Positions 1 to 12,101 of a DNA stretch of 64,000 nucleotides are shown here, one piece after another (position 1 is the first letter of the stretch; every line of letters starts with the position of its first letter). The stretch is taken from assembly GCA_023525975.1 (NCBI GenBank), contig CM042027.1, positions 87,824,007 to 87,888,006 on the forward strand, given 5' to 3'. The notes beneath the pieces are model-generated. The model made no database searches. It was not told the origin of the DNA and was given only the letters and a program-made list of their open reading frames with translations. The DNA is from Smallanthus sonchifolius. Lineage: Eukaryota > Streptophyta > Magnoliopsida > Asterales > Asteraceae. The position numbers and the translations under genes are program-made.

Positions 1-1
1 T

Positions 2-358
2 GTCACATTCAGTGTACCAGAAGATGGATTCGAAAAGGAGTTGCTTGGACTAACCGGTGGATTCCCCGGCGGCGAAAAGGGGCTTAAAGATTTCATCCAA
101 AAAAACCCACCTCCTAAAAAACCACCACCATCGTCTTCATCATCCAAGGAGGCACCGAGGAAGAAAACTTGGATTTGTCGAACATCTCCCAATCAACATC
201 TGCCGGGAGATATTTCCGTCCGGGAATCGTCCTCCGCCATTCCCAAACTCATCTTTCTTGGCGATCTAAATTTCCCTTTGAGGAATTTCTACAAACAAAT
301 CAAGTCGGAGAAGGGGGATCTGATCGGAGGAAAGAGAAATAGATTAGCAAATGGTTAG
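2..358 (+). CDS. Possible 3' end of an unidentified gene entering from the left
   Basis: An open frame runs from the window edge to a TAG at 356-358. The first ~50 codons look coding: an acidic/hydrophobic stretch (VPEDGFEKELLGLTGGFPGG), then a Pro/Ser-rich low-complexity tail (KNPPPKKPPP followed by Ser). After about position 170 the composition is less convincing, so the true exon may end earlier at a splice site or the last part may be 3' UTR. I do not recognise the family; a plastid-targeted protein is possible but unsupported. The start lies outside the window. Confidence 0.35.
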   Translation, partial: VTFSVPEDGFEKELLGLTGGFPGGEKGLKDFIQKNPPPKKPPPSSSSSKEAPRKKTWICRTSPNQHLPGDISVRESSSAIPKLIFLGDLNFPLRNFYKQIKSEKGDLIGGKRNRLANG

Positions 359-1145
359 GGGTCTTCATCTGGTCATCATCAACGATGGATTTAGGGTAGG
401 GTTGGGTTGGGATTGTTAGAGAAGGTAGAGAGAGATATACAATGGTTTTGTTTATTTTCTTTTAATTTAATATCAGGGGTAGTTTGGTCTTTTAACAAAA
501 ATTTAACAGAAATTTTGGGTGACGTTAGAAGTCTGGGCATAATTGAAACGAAAATGAAACTACAAGGACTCAAAAAGTCTAATTGAAACTATTGGACTCA
601 AAATAATTTTTTAACAAACCCAAGGGACTCAAAATGAAATTTACTCTAAACACTAAAAATAATTCCTTGATTTATAATTGAATATGATTTCTTGATTATT
701 GATTTTTTAAAACTTGATTCTTAAATAGTTGTTTTATTTATTTATTTCTTGATTAGTTTAAAAAAAATGTTTTTAAAAAACTCTACCAAAAAACATGTTT
801 TTTTTAAAAAAAATTGTGAATCATTTTAAGCAACTTTTATAAAATTTCGTCAAAAAAAATATAAAAAATGCCGAGCGGTTTTTTTTTTAAAATGGACAAA
901 AATAGTTATTTTTTATGTAAGAATAAAAATTACATATGTAAAAACACATGTTACATATATAAAATAATTGGGCATAATTTTTAATTTTTTTTATAAAAAT
1001 ATCTGATCGGCGCTTTTTTGATTTTTTTTATAAAAAATTTTGAAATTACATATAAAAGGTTTTCCCAAAAAAAAAAACTTGTAAAAATCCGATTTTTGAA
1101 CAGTTTTCAAAAGTTTTCACAACTAGAAGAGGTTTTTATCCTATA

Positions 1146-1147
<2 letters not shown>
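359..1147. other. AT-rich intergenic DNA, no gene seen
   Basis: Long T and A runs and no credible coding frame. The stretch near 540-640 repeats phrases such as GGACTCAAAA that resemble decayed repeat sequence, but no element ends could be fixed. Confidence 0.6.
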
Positions 1148-1188
<41 letters not shown>

Positions 1189-1201
1189 TCTATATATATA
1201 T
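1148..1201. repeat. CT/TA microsatellite
   Basis: About 20 CT dinucleotides run directly into a short TA run. The neighbouring open frame is low-complexity Leu-Ser and is not a gene. Confidence 0.95.
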
Positions 1202-2439
1202 GGGAGGGTTCCAGAGAAAACCTCAAGTTAGGCGAAAACGAGAAAACAACTAAAAAATCAATTTTACTCAATCATATAATAATATTTATTTTTATTTATT
1301 TATAAAAGTATGAATGTAATATTAAACATTTTTACCGTTTATAAGTACCAGTTTTAAAAGGTGATTATAAATTTAAAATGTGATACCTAAGACTGTAATT
1401 TCATACAAACAAGAAAAATCACTTACATGATTTACTAAAAATTGTTCTAATTGAGAATGGCTGTTTTACAAATATATAAATATATTTAAAAAGAGTACTT
1501 CTTCAATATAAAACCAATTTTAAATAAACAATTATGAGAACCACATAAACACATATAATTATTACAAACGGTAATATAAACGTCTCCTTTTCTCTTATTT
1601 ACCATACACTATTTACAAGTACATAATATAATTCTTGTAATTCTTTACTTAAAATTGATTATGTATTAAACACGTAATAATCTATGATATCACAATAAAA
1701 AAATAAATCGATTCCTTATATCGGACATTAATGATGAGAAAGGTTGGTCTAAAAAAGTTGCTTTAAGGCATGCGTGCTTGTGCATTTATGTTGAGAAAAA
1801 GACTCCCCATCAATACATCATGGTCAATTTATTCACCCACACCTATTTTCTCTCCTCTCTCTTTTTTTCTAAATATATTGACATTTTATATTCCATATGG
1901 TACTTTTTATATAAATTAAATTTTATAAAACTTTTTCTATCTTTAATATCAACATCTTGTTATTTTTATTCTATATAATCTACTAAAAGGTTTCGAATTT
2001 TAAATTATGAATCGTTTCATGTATCCTCTTAAATTGTAAACTACCACAGTATAAATCCAATCAAAATACAAGCTGATAAATAGTACATTGAGTATTTTTT
2101 TTATTAAGAGAAAGAGAATATGATGTTGTCACGCATATAAGTTTTGATAAGAAACCTCTTAAAACTACGTACTTTTGATTTATTAACTAGGATCCAGAAA
2201 CTTTCATTTCAAATTTTAAAAAATTAATTCTTTTTTTACTTATTGAAATGTAAATTAATCTTTCATCTTTGTTTTGATGCTCTCACCATTAAAGAATACA
2301 AATGTAATTTCAGTCTTGCTTCAGACTATAACTTATTCTTCTTTGTTAATATGATCGAAGATGGCAAAGCGTTTCCGAATATTATTGAAACAGTGGATTA
2401 GGGCACTCTTTTTATGTTGTAGTTAAAAGTATATCCGCA
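1202..2439. other. AT-rich intergenic DNA, no gene seen
   Basis: No coding frame longer than ~70 codons and none with protein-like composition. The words around 1200-1240 (GGGAGGGTTCCAGAGAAAACC) resemble those at 17579-17610, suggesting remnants of one repeat family. Confidence 0.55.
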
Positions 2440-2447
2440 CTAAGGTA

Positions 2448-2772
2448 TAGAGGTGCACAAAACGGTTTTTTAACCCGAATCGGTTCAAAACCGAACCGAA
2501 CCGGTTTGGTCAACAAAAAGTCAAAACCGGTTTGAGATGGTCCGTTGACTGGGTTTGACCGGTTTAAAAAACGGTTTGAAACCAGTTTTTAATCGGTTCG
2601 GTTCGGGTTAAACCGGTTTCAAACCGGTTTAAATGTATAGGTTTCAAACCGGTTTTAAACCGACGATTTGAACCAGTTTGAAACCGGTTTGGTATAAACC
2701 GGTTCACGACCGGTTCGGTTTTCGGTTTGAAACCGGTTTGGTTTTTCAAACCGGTTTTTTTGTGCATCTCTA
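2448..2772. mobile_element. Short non-autonomous hAT element
   Basis: Terminal inverted repeats TAGAGGTGCACAAA (left) and TTTGTGCATCTCTA (right) are flanked by a perfect 8-bp target duplication CTAAGGTA (2440-2447 and 2773-2780), as expected for the hAT superfamily. The 325-bp body is almost entirely reiterated AACCGGTT/AAACCGG words in both orientations and has no coding capacity. The ends match the larger elements at 5219-8086 and 29613-32529, so it is probably mobilised by that transposase. Confidence 0.9.
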
Positions 2773-2946
2773 CTAAGGTATGCGTGTGAATACTCTGGTT
2801 AGTATGGTGCGTGATCTTTTGATTTTTTTCTAATGTAGCAATTTATTATTAAAAGATAATAAAATAAAAAAAATTAAAGAAATATATAACTATTTATTTT
2901 TGAAAGGGGGTGATTAACATATTAATATAAAGAGGTAACTTTGTAG

Positions 2947-3070
2947 AATAGTGATAAAGTTTAAAAATGTTTCAATTAGGTCACTCAATACGTATTTTAC
3001 AAGATATACACCATCGGGTATACTATGGTGAGTGACCGAATTGAAACACTTTTGAAACTTGATTACTATT
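2947..3070. mobile_element. Foldback MITE
   Basis: Two ~45-bp arms form an imperfect inverted repeat (left arm contains GTTTCAATTAGGTCACTCA, right arm its complement with a few changes) around a ~35-bp centre. No clear target duplication was found. Confidence 0.65.
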
Positions 3071-3439
3071 ATGTGGTGTTTTCGCTTTATATAAACAACT
3101 CGTTATCTTCTTTACAGAGAGATATTTAAATAGAGAACTGTGATAATTGTATAAATACATATATATGTTGTTTTAAATATAGAACATATGAGCTTCAACA
3201 ATGTAGGGTCTTCTACCCCATGGATGCCGTTGTCTCCCTTTGTGTAGAAGGGAAGGCGACAGACGACCCAAATTTTTAGAGGACTAGTTCGTGGATATGG
3301 ACACTATGGGTGAGACGTGTAAGAGGAAATGGATAGAGAGGGACACATGTGGGAGGGTGAGTATGTGACTGTGGATGCTCTAAGGCGGTTTTTTAATCGC
3401 CTTTCCCCCCTCTTTATCATTATATGTGATTATCTTTTA

Positions 3440-3605
3440 TGTATGAAGTATAATTTTTTTAGAATGCCAAAAACACACCAATTTATTTATACTCTTAAAT
3501 GTATATCATTGTTCAAAATAATGAGACTCGAACCCTCAACTTCATGAGAAAGACACCACTATGTACACTTCTTGATAACACTAAGCTACAAGCCCATTGA
3601 TATGT
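3440..3605 (-). mobile_element. tRNA-derived SINE-like element
   Basis: On the - strand a head with TAGCTTAGTG (A-box-like) and GGTTCGAGTCTC (B box) resembles the internal Pol III promoter of tRNA-derived SINEs. It reads away from 3600 toward a T-rich stretch on the + strand near 3450 that could be the tail. The target duplication is unclear, so the ends are approximate. Confidence 0.4.
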
Positions 3606-4772
3606 ATTATAACTTAATTTTTGTAATTCTCTACTAAAAGTAATTTTACATAAAATATTAAATATAAACAATTTTAGTGGTGTGGTGGATACCCTTTTTT
3701 TTTTCTTCTTCTAAAGATGCGTACCTACGAACCTATAACGAGAAGACAAGATTTATTGAAATTGGCTCACAAAAAGAGGCTGTAATTTCTAAACTTTTAT
3801 TACTATTTAATATATTTTTTTTTTAATTTTTAAATATTTTATTATTAACTATTTAAAGCTTTTTATTTAAATCATACAAACTGTGTAAGATATGAGTTTC
3901 TGACTTATACTTAATATCTAAGTTGACGTGACTGTGTGTCATTAATTAAGACCTTTTCTAGAATTTTGGTAAAGTAAAAAGAAATTTTATCAAAAATATA
4001 GCTATTGATAAAAAGAAAAAGAAAAAAAAAATAAAGAAATAGGATCTAATGGTCTATTATGGTGATTTTTCCTTTTCAAAATTCCTTATTGGCTGGAAAC
4101 ATCCTAGAGTTATAAACTTTTGTTTGGTATGAATGAACGATATATTTTATTTATGTTTTTTAATCAGCAAACGCTTGAACGTCTGGGATCACTCTGTCAA
4201 ATGATCATCCTTTTGTCTGAAGAATAGAAGTTTGGTGATCCGACCCCACACAACCCAGGAGGAAACCAACAACTGAAAAAACCTTCTGACTCAACCTGAA
4301 ACATTTTGTTCCAAACAAAACTCAAACTCTATCATAGGACTACCACTCAACCAGAGGGTTGTGATGTATTTATTTATGTTTTTTTAGTATTGTGTACGAG
4401 TATGTCAGAAGGTGATGAAAGCCTCCAAGCATGTCAGAAGATGACCAAAGCCTACAAGATTCTCATCTTCCATGTTCTTGTTCAAATTTGGGATCTTCTA
4501 CTAAGATATGCATACTAACGGATTTTGGGTATATGCTTTTGGTTTTGGAGGGTTCATTCTCTCACGTGATGCATTTGCTGTGTGTTGTTTGTTTATTGAT
4601 TCTCAAATTTTAATTTCGGTAAGACAAAAATAACCCGAAAACTGAATTAACCAGGCCGATTTTTTGGGTTAAAAATAGTTTTTGACAGGTCTCGGCTAAG
4701 GATTTAGTGTGTAGCTACACCCAACTACACATAACTGATCATCGGATACCAAACTGATTATTCGTATGTAAG
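3606..4772. other. Intergenic DNA, no gene seen
   Basis: AT-rich. Short open frames near 4306-4613 overlap one another and lack domain-like features. Nothing supportable found. Confidence 0.5.
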
Positions 4773-4784
4773 GTATATAATATT

Positions 4785-5002
4785 GTAAAAAGAGGTGGTG
4801 CAGTGGTAAACATATGATTTTAAGCTAGGATGAGTCTCATGTTCGAAACTTGATTTCATCAGTTTCTTGCTATAACCTCTTTAAGGTCACATGCCCAATG
4901 CAAGTTGCGGTTTATCTGATCCCGTTGGTTAACCGGGTATTAACGGGCTCCTGTGAGTTTACCGGTAATGCATTCTCATGGTCACAAAAAATGGAAAAAA
5001 AT
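4785..5002 (+). mobile_element. SINE with target duplication
   Basis: A Pol III-type head (GTGGTGCAGTGGTAAAC as A box, GTTCGAAACTTG as B box) is followed by a ~130-bp body and an A-rich end. It is flanked by a 12-bp direct repeat GTATAATATT-like word (exact copies at 4773-4784 and 5003-5014). Length and structure fit a plant tRNA-derived SINE. Confidence 0.75.
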
Positions 5003-5218
5003 GTATATAATATTTTATATTTAACCTTTTTAATGATATTATATATTTGATATTTTGGATTTGTATTGCCATGGCCCATGAGGCCCATGATATTTGAAAA
5101 TTTTAGATATGATAGATTGAAAATTTGGACATATTATACTTGGTAGAATTGTTTCTTTATCTTGTTTTAGATAGTTCAAGTTGGTTTTGAGATTGACCTT
5201 GTAAGAGTAAACAGGAAC

Positions 5219-8086
5219 TAGAGGTGCATAAACTGGATTTTTTTTTTATCCGGATCCGGACCGGTTCGGTCAACGATGGTCAACGGTCGGATTCATTGGA
5301 ACCGGTTCCGGATCGGATCCGGTTAAGGGAGTGGAGAGTTGGAACCTATTGGGACCGGACCGGATTTATGGAACCGAACCGGACAAAAAAAAACCGGTTC
5401 CACCGGATTTAAAAAAAAAAAAAATTTAAAAAAATTAACAAAGATACACTATAAAATACATGTTTTATTTATTTTTTAGCTTTTTTTAAGTGATTTAACA
5501 ATTGTTCATACAAAAAAATTACAAAAAACATAATTGAATCACAAAATATATATTATTTATTATGACTCGTTATTCGTCGTCTACTCGTCTTAGTCTTCGT
5601 AACATCGGTTTTCAATCTTCTTCGCTTGAGATACGTTGGGCTTCATCATAAGCTTGTTCTTCGTCATAAAGTGGATTCGCCGCCCCTTGTTCTACTTCGA
5701 ATTCATATATTTTTTGTTCAATGTCAAGCTCGCCTTCTAGTTTTGCAACATGTTGTACACGTTCAGCGGCATCCAAATGGTCCTTCAAGCAAATACACAT
5801 CTCCATAGATTCCGGTGTAAGCCTCGTTCTTCGAATAGATAAAACTCTGCCACTAAGAGAAAAAGCAGATTCCGAAGCTACCGTGGAAGCTTGGACGGTT
5901 AGTAGGTTATGGGCCATTGCGGCTAGAACGAGATATTGGGATTCCCTTCCTTGCCACCAACTCAAGATATCAAAGTTTTCAAACTCTTCGGATCTTAGAG
6001 TTGAAATAAAGTCGGTTGCTTGATATCTCCCAAGCTCGCTACTTGGTGTGGTTCCACGAGCTCGTTTAGTATTTTCGTTTCTTAAAGTGTTAAATAAATT
6101 TAGCATCGGGTTCCTTGAACTACTAGAACTTGAACCCGAACCCATTGATTCACGTATGTTTGATGGATCACCAATTCCACCATATTTGCGTAAATAATAA
6201 TCAAACATATTATTAAAAGCCGAATTGAAATCCCTTATTGCGTTTGATTCAAAATTTGGGTCTTCCTCGAACATATTTAAATCATCCGATATTGATCCAA
6301 TTAATGTTTCAACACCGGTTACATTAATCGTTGGGTTTAAGGCGGCCGAACATGTAACAACGGCCGGCATTTCCGAAAAATATTTTTTAAATTTAACTTT
6401 AATAGGTTTTACCATTTTTTCAAAAATAGGGCTGTGATATTCAAACTCTTTTAATTTATTACATATTAAGTATAATTGTTGAAGTATTAGCGAAGACGTG
6501 GGATAATAAACTCCCGATAAACATGTAGTTGCATTTTTAAAAACCTCAAGCAAATTAGTTAGTTTCTCGATCATATCCCAACTTATATTATCAAAATTTT
6601 GTGAACAACGTTTCTTTTGTACAAGTTCATCATGGAAATGTTTTAAAGTAACTCTTTGCCTTAAGGCCGAATCAAACATTTTCCATGTCGAGTTCCATCT
6701 AGTAGGTACGTCCCAATTCGGACCTAAAAAGATGGAATCCGTTTGTTGGCACAAGTTTCTATAGTTTATATATCTTTTTTTACTTGTGCTAAAAACTTCA
6801 CGTAACATCACTTTAAAATTTTCTTTTACGTCTCTTATTTCTTGGACGTTTAGACCGTCTTGCACAACCAAGTTAATGATGTGTGCAACACATCGACTAT
6901 GAAAGAAAACACCGTTACAAAGCGGTTCATATTTTATTTTTAATTTTTCCACCGCGTTTGTGTTATTTGAAGCGTTATCAAAAGATATTGCAAATATTTT
7001 TGGTTGAATTTTATAAGTTTGAATGACCGAGTCTAAAATATAAAATAAGTTTTCACCGGTATGTGGATATCCAAAATAATCAAACGCAATCGTACGCTTC
7101 ATCATTTGCCACGACTCCGGTTGAACCCATTGTGCGGTAACGCAAAGGTACGATTTGGGTAAACCATGTGGAGCGGACCAAACGTCCGTTGTTAAGTTAA
7201 TGCCGGTATTTAAATTTTTAAAACCTAAAATTAATTCTTTTTTAGCTCTTTTTCACATTTTTAAACAATCTCTTCTCAAAGTAGAACGACTTACATTTGT
7301 GTAACTCGGTTGAAGCGTCTCTTGTATCATTCTCGTCAAGCGCGGATTATCAAAATGATCAAAAGGCAAGCCTTCTTGAATGACGAAATGTGCCATTCTC
7401 TCACGAACCCTCTCGACATTGTATTGTCAAACTCCTCCATCTCTAACAATTTGAGTTTGATCTTCACCTTGAGTGTTTTTGGGTGACTACCAATATGTTT
7501 CCTCAAAGTGCTATTTCCCGCAGCACCCAAAATTTTACCACAATGTTTGCAACGAACCTTTTGCGAACCGTTCGACATTTCGCATAAATCGAAATAAGCC
7601 CATATCTCTTGGTTTCGGGAGCAAGGAAGTACTGTCACCACCGTGACATCGCTAGTAGAACCACCAACCGAATTTTGAGTGCTTGCGGAAACGGAAGCCA
7701 TGAGAGCGTTTTTTTTTGCTTAAAGCGAGCGTTTTTTTTGCGTTTTGAGAGCTAGAATGTTGTGGTGAACTAACCCATACACCCAATACCTATTTATACT
7801 AAGTTTCAAGCCTCAAAAACCAAAAAAAAAAAAAAAAAAACGGCCATATTAACGGCTATATAGCTGTTTTTTTTAACCCAACGGCTAGAACCGGTTCTAT
7901 TTTGTCCGAAAAAACCGGTTCCAAAATGTCCGATTTTTATCCGGTCCGTCAAAAACTCCTAAACCGGTTTTGGATCCGCCGGTTCTGAAAAATCCGGACC
8001 GGTTAAAAAAAAACCGGTTCTAGCCGGATTCGGTTTCGAATAATCCATCGGATCGGATTCGGATCCGGTTCTTTTGAGCACCTCTA
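5219..8086 (-). mobile_element. hAT transposon carrying a decayed transposase
   Basis: TAGAGGTGCA and TGCACCTCTA-type ends are flanked by a perfect 8-bp target duplication ACAGGAAC (5211-5218 and 8087-8094). Both subterminal zones (about 5220-5410 and 7870-8080) are packed with ACCGGTT and GGATCCG words, which in hAT elements generally serve as transposase-binding repeats. The single gene runs on the - strand. This 2868-bp element is a sibling of the one at 29613-32529 in opposite orientation. Confidence 0.93.
5612..7701 (-). pseudogene. hAT transposase, interrupted (copy 1)
   Basis: Reads from 7701 downward. A BED-type zinc finger (CKHCGK...HIGSH) lies in the first ~80 codons. A frame change follows near 7460, where this copy is 4 nt shorter than the copy at 30041. 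In the transposase frame at least one Trp codon is a TGA stop (7253-7255). An open stretch of 497 codons (5612-7105) then carries most of the catalytic region, with the DNASNN motif, and the C-terminal hAT dimerisation region with ASESAFSLSGR. The N-terminal DVW catalytic Asp lies in the broken part. It cannot give a full protein; the C-terminal open frame is long for a dead copy, so inactivation may be recent. Confidence 0.9.
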
Positions 8087-8094
8087 ACAGGAAC

Positions 8095-8531
8095 CTAAAG
8101 GATATGTTTTAAAGCCCAAAGCTTAAATGTGGATCATGGTCCAACCTTAGGTCTGGCTCTGGCCTGACAAAATATTATTGGGCCAGGTGATGTTTGGAAA
8201 CTTGATTCGGCTCCAAAGCTTGATCCTTTTTTGAGAACGTTAAGCCCAAATGAACACTTTTTTTTTCTGTTTTTTTTATTCAAATAGTTATGCCTATCAT
8301 CAACAATAATCAACTTATCATGTTAGAGACTAATGAAGTATGTACAAATTTCAAATTTGTATAATGTTTAGATTTAAGTCTAACTTAATATGTTAACTTC
8401 TGCATGTATAAAATAGAATGCAAACATCATGAAAAAGTAACTCTATTATGAAGAAAATAGAGTTCTAGTAGCAATTTTATATGCTTCAAATACTGTTGCA
8501 AAGAATTGAGAGAATACAAGATCAAATCTCA
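8095..8531. other. Intergenic DNA, no gene seen
   Basis: AT-rich, no coding frame or clear element ends. Confidence 0.5.
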
Positions 8532-8539
8532 CATACAAT

Positions 8540-8932
8540 CGGTGTTTTTAGAACTGGATCGGACTGGAACCGGGTACATAACTTGTCCGATTGTGTAGTT
8601 GAACCACTTTCAATTGAACTGGCCGGTCACCGGTCGAACCGGTGAACCTGACCGGTGGTCAGATCGGATTTCAATATTTTTACTTTTTTTTCCTTTGAAA
8701 TCTTATTTTCTTATTAATTCAATACTCTAAGTTGCATATTTTATTTATTTAAGTTTTCATATGATATTAAAATTTCAAATTCAAATCAAAACAAAAAATG
8801 TTTTATATTTTGTATCTACATACATATTTTATAATTTTATGTTATTTCGGTTCTTAAATCTGATCCAATCGGTTCGACCAGTGGACCTCTAAGGCGGCCG
8901 GTTCGCTGTTTGATCCGGTTCTGAAAACATTG
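8540..8932. mobile_element. Degraded hAT-like MITE
   Basis: Imperfect inverted ends share TGTTTTYAGAACYGGATC on both sides. The 8-bp flanks CATACAAT and CATATAAT differ at one base, consistent with an aged hAT target duplication. The body is AT-rich with GACCGG words near both ends and has no gene. The ends differ from the TAGAGGTGCA family. Confidence 0.6.
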
Positions 8933-8940
8933 CATATAAT

Positions 8941-10177
8941 GCTTACACTCTCAGACCTAAAATGTTACTAAAACAATTACACAGGCTTGCTATTTATAAC
9001 AATACAACAAAATACAAAAGAACACTTAAGTTCTAAAACACAACTGAAAGTCCCTCTGATAAGTCTTCAGCCATAGTCCGAACTAACAACACTTGGTTAG
9101 AAGTATTGAGATACTTAGTCCGAAGTATCCATTCGTTGGTCCGATATATATGTCCTTGGACAAATTCTTCAAAAGCTTCATTTCCAAAGGTTCGGACTAC
9201 AAAAGTCTTAGTCCAATATAACTTGACTTAGGAACATTTTAGAAAGAAAAGACTATGTCGATTACATCAGACCAACAACTTACTCGTCTAATGTAATTGG
9301 ACTTTAACAAAAACTCGAAGGTTCTGATCATCTTTGTTACCCGATGTAATCTTCCTTGGTAACTCTCATGAAAGAGTATAAATATGCTTAGATATGACAA
9401 GTGTCATACTTCCTAAATCTTCATTATCAATTTATAGAATATCGTAAGATATTAGACTGATAAATCTTACATGACTCGCTCATGCAACTATTTCTCAGTT
9501 TTATATTATGTGAAGAAAAAGTTATTTATATGGAAAATCTAGATAAACAATTTTCATTTGTCACATCTTAAACATGCTGCTGAAGTAGCAGTATTATTGA
9601 ATGGTATGAAAGTTTTGAAATGATTTCATATCCATGTGTTCGAGAAAATAATGAAAAACTAAGAAACTTGCTTAGTTCTATTCCATTCCCTAAAAAGAAT
9701 GTGACTGTATATATTAATCAGTGTAAGGTCATAATCATCGACATAAATGAGAAATTTGTATTGACAGTCATGACAATAATGAGATCGACCACTTCAGTGA
9801 CAAACTAAGGGAGTGATTATATAAGAATAAAATATAGAAAACATAAAATTGATACGACGTGATTGTTTGAAATAATAATACATTATTCTCTCGTATTTTC
9901 TGTTGCGTATTAAACAAACATCAATGCGCCTGAAACATATACGATCTTAAACCTGAAGTTTATGGATCATCATTATCTAATTAATTTTCATGACCGCTTT
10001 CACCATCCTGAGTCAATGATGATATGAAACGTATTGAAAAATCAAAAAAATTCTTGAAATGAGAATTAAACATGCAATGTCTTTTGAAAGTAATTGTTAT
10101 ATAAGCTACAAGTAAGTTCAGGGGTGAACCTACATTTAATTCATAGTTCCAAAGTTTAGGGGTAAGAGTTGACATCT
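8941..10177. other. Intergenic DNA with a possible copia trace
   Basis: No intact gene. The open frame at 9620-9808 contains LRNLLSSIPFPKKNVTVYIN, loosely reminiscent of the end of copia RNase H (RNLL-IP... spacing). With the LTR-like segment just downstream this could be the 3' end of an older copia copy; support is weak. Confidence 0.3.
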
Positions 10178-10345
10178 TGTCAAAGATGGAGGAACTTAAT
10201 GTTGATTTACATTCATTGTTTGTTAATAATCTGTTAGCTTCAGTTTAGGGGTTTTATAACCTTGATTGTAATCAGTGAGGATAGAGCTTAGTGTTTGTCT
10301 TGATTTGATTCCATTGTTGTGTTTTTCTGGTGTTCATTTGCAACA
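10178..10345 (+). mobile_element. Short copia LTR (tentative ends)
   Basis: The segment begins TGTCAAAG, ends CAACA, and stops three bases before a primer-binding site, the arrangement of a 5' LTR. Its ~168 bp is short for a copia LTR and no partner LTR was found downstream, so the left end is an estimate. Confidence 0.4.
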
Positions 10346-10347
10346 AT

Positions 10348-10359
10348 TGGTATCAGAGC
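10348..10359 (+). other. Primer-binding site (initiator Met tRNA type)
   Basis: TGGTATCAGAGC is the usual plant retrotransposon sequence complementary to the 3' end of initiator methionine tRNA, placed just inside the LTR. Confidence 0.85.
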
Positions 10360-10417
10360 CTCGTTGAAGGCTCGATTCAGAAGACGGTAAAGCAAGCAGT
10401 GCAATCAGCGATTCAAG

Positions 10418-11620
10418 ATGGTATCCACCAAGCCTGATTTAGAAAAAATTGATGGAAGGAATGATTTCTGGCTACGTCGATTGAATATGAAAAGTTATTA
10501 GTGCATAAAGGGGTCATCGATGCACCGTATGGGGAAGCTTGGTTATCAGCGACAATATCTGATATAGATAAGAAGGATGTTCTTGAAAAGGCACATAGTG
10601 CGACAATCCTTAGCCTGGGAGATAGGGTACTTCGAGAGGTGTCAAAAGAAATCTCTGCAGCTGGAATTTGGGCAAAGCTTGAGAGTCTTCACATGACTAA
10701 GTCCCTGGACAATCTCCTCTATCTAAAGAAAAGGTTGTACACCTTTCACATGTCAACATGTAAAAATCTTGAAGATCATACAAATGACTTTAATTAACTA
10801 ATCTTGGATTTAGACAACATATATATCACTTTAGATGATGAGGATCAACCCACCATATTCCTAACATCCCTTCCACAAACATTTGAGCACTTTTTTGATA
10901 CTCATATGTTTGGAAGGGATACACTCTCAATGGAAGAGGTATTGTCTGCATTAAATTCCAAAGAACTGAAAAAGAGAACTGATGGGAGGGATGAATCTGG
11001 TGATGGTCTGTTTGTGAGAGGAAGGACAAATTAAAGGGGAAGTAGTTTCAAAGGGTCATTAAGATCCAAGTCTACGTTCAAAAGGATGTGTTGTATCTGT
11101 AATTCAGAGAAGCACATAAAGAGGGAATGCTTCTAAAGAAATAAAAAGAAGAATGAAACCTTTTCTTCTAAGGGACAAGGTCATAATTCACATGATAGTT
11201 CTATGGATTGGTATGAAAGCTCAGATGTATTGATTGTGTCTCAGAGAAAGAGTAATGAAGAATGAATTATAGATTCAGGTTGTAGTTACCATATGGCCCC
11301 CCATAACCATTACTTTAATGAGATTATTATGCAAGAGCTTGGTACAGTTCAATTAGGTGATGACAGGCCATGTAAGATTAAAGGCCACGGATATGTAATT
11401 CTAAAACTAGAGAATGGTACAGTGTCAAAGTTAGTCAATGTAAGGTACATACCAGAATTGACTAGGAACCTGATTTCCTAAGGCATTTTTGAAAAAGAAG
11501 GCTATAGTGTAAGTATCAAGAATGGAAAGACCAAAGTTGTCAAAGGATCTTTGGTAGTCTTGTTAGGAACAAGATGTGATAACAACATTAATACCATTAA
11601 TTTAAACAAATAAATAAATA
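10418..11620 (+). pseudogene. Ty1-copia gag-protease remnant
   Basis: From ATG 10418 the reading resembles a copia Gag: an N-terminal IDGRNDFW segment, then after a single-nucleotide frame loss near 10490 the Gag core (10501-11034). A CX2CX4HX4C zinc knuckle (CCICNSEKHIKREC) follows near 11090-11135, and an aspartic protease start with DSGCSYHM near 11275. Several in-frame stops interrupt it (TAA at 10795-10797, TAA after 11031, TGA just before the protease). Integrase, reverse transcriptase and the 3' LTR are absent; homology stops near 11610. It is a dead, 3'-truncated copy. Confidence 0.85.
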
Positions 11621-11710
11621 AAAAATGATTAGATGATCCATGGTTCTTATATTTCTGAAGCTTTTTAAAGTTCTGCTATGATCCGGATCTTTCTTTCATA
11701 TATATGTATA

Positions 11711-12101
11711 CTAGGTTAGATCCGTGTATTACACACACTTAGTAATAAAATTATACGTATTACATATTTATGACATGTTATATAGTTTTTTAATACAAAT
11801 TTTAGAAATGTTATATAGTTATTTTTTTAAATGTTTTATAAAAAGAATAAAAGAAATGTTTAATTTCTAAGAATGTTTTATGAACAAACCTATTTTTTTA
11901 AATGAAAAAAGTTTTATAAAAACAATTAAAGAAATCTTTATTATTTAATAAGAGAGAGACGGAAAACAAAAATTTGTAAAAATAAACAATTAAAAAAAAT
12001 CTGTATAATTAATAGAATAGAGAGGCGGAAAAAAAATAATAAAAATGCATATGAGAGTGATAAGTGTCCCTTTAAAACCTTTATTTATTATATAGTATAG
12101 A
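11711..12101 (-). mobile_element. Non-autonomous Helitron
   Basis: Read on the - strand the element starts TCTATACTATATAATAAAT, a typical Helitron 5' end, and finishes with a short hairpin region (around ATCCGTGTATTACACAC on +) followed by CTAG. The host bases are A and T at the two borders, matching Helitron insertion between A and T without target duplication. The 391-bp body is AT-rich and non-coding. Related pieces occur near 16660-16801, 38602-38968 and 39293. Confidence 0.75.

Noticed and set aside
1018..1305. Open frame with a long Leu-Ser run
   Set aside because: Product of the CT microsatellite.
5626..6437. + strand open frames opposite the hAT transposase
   Set aside because: Antisense shadows; the - strand carries the recognisable transposase.
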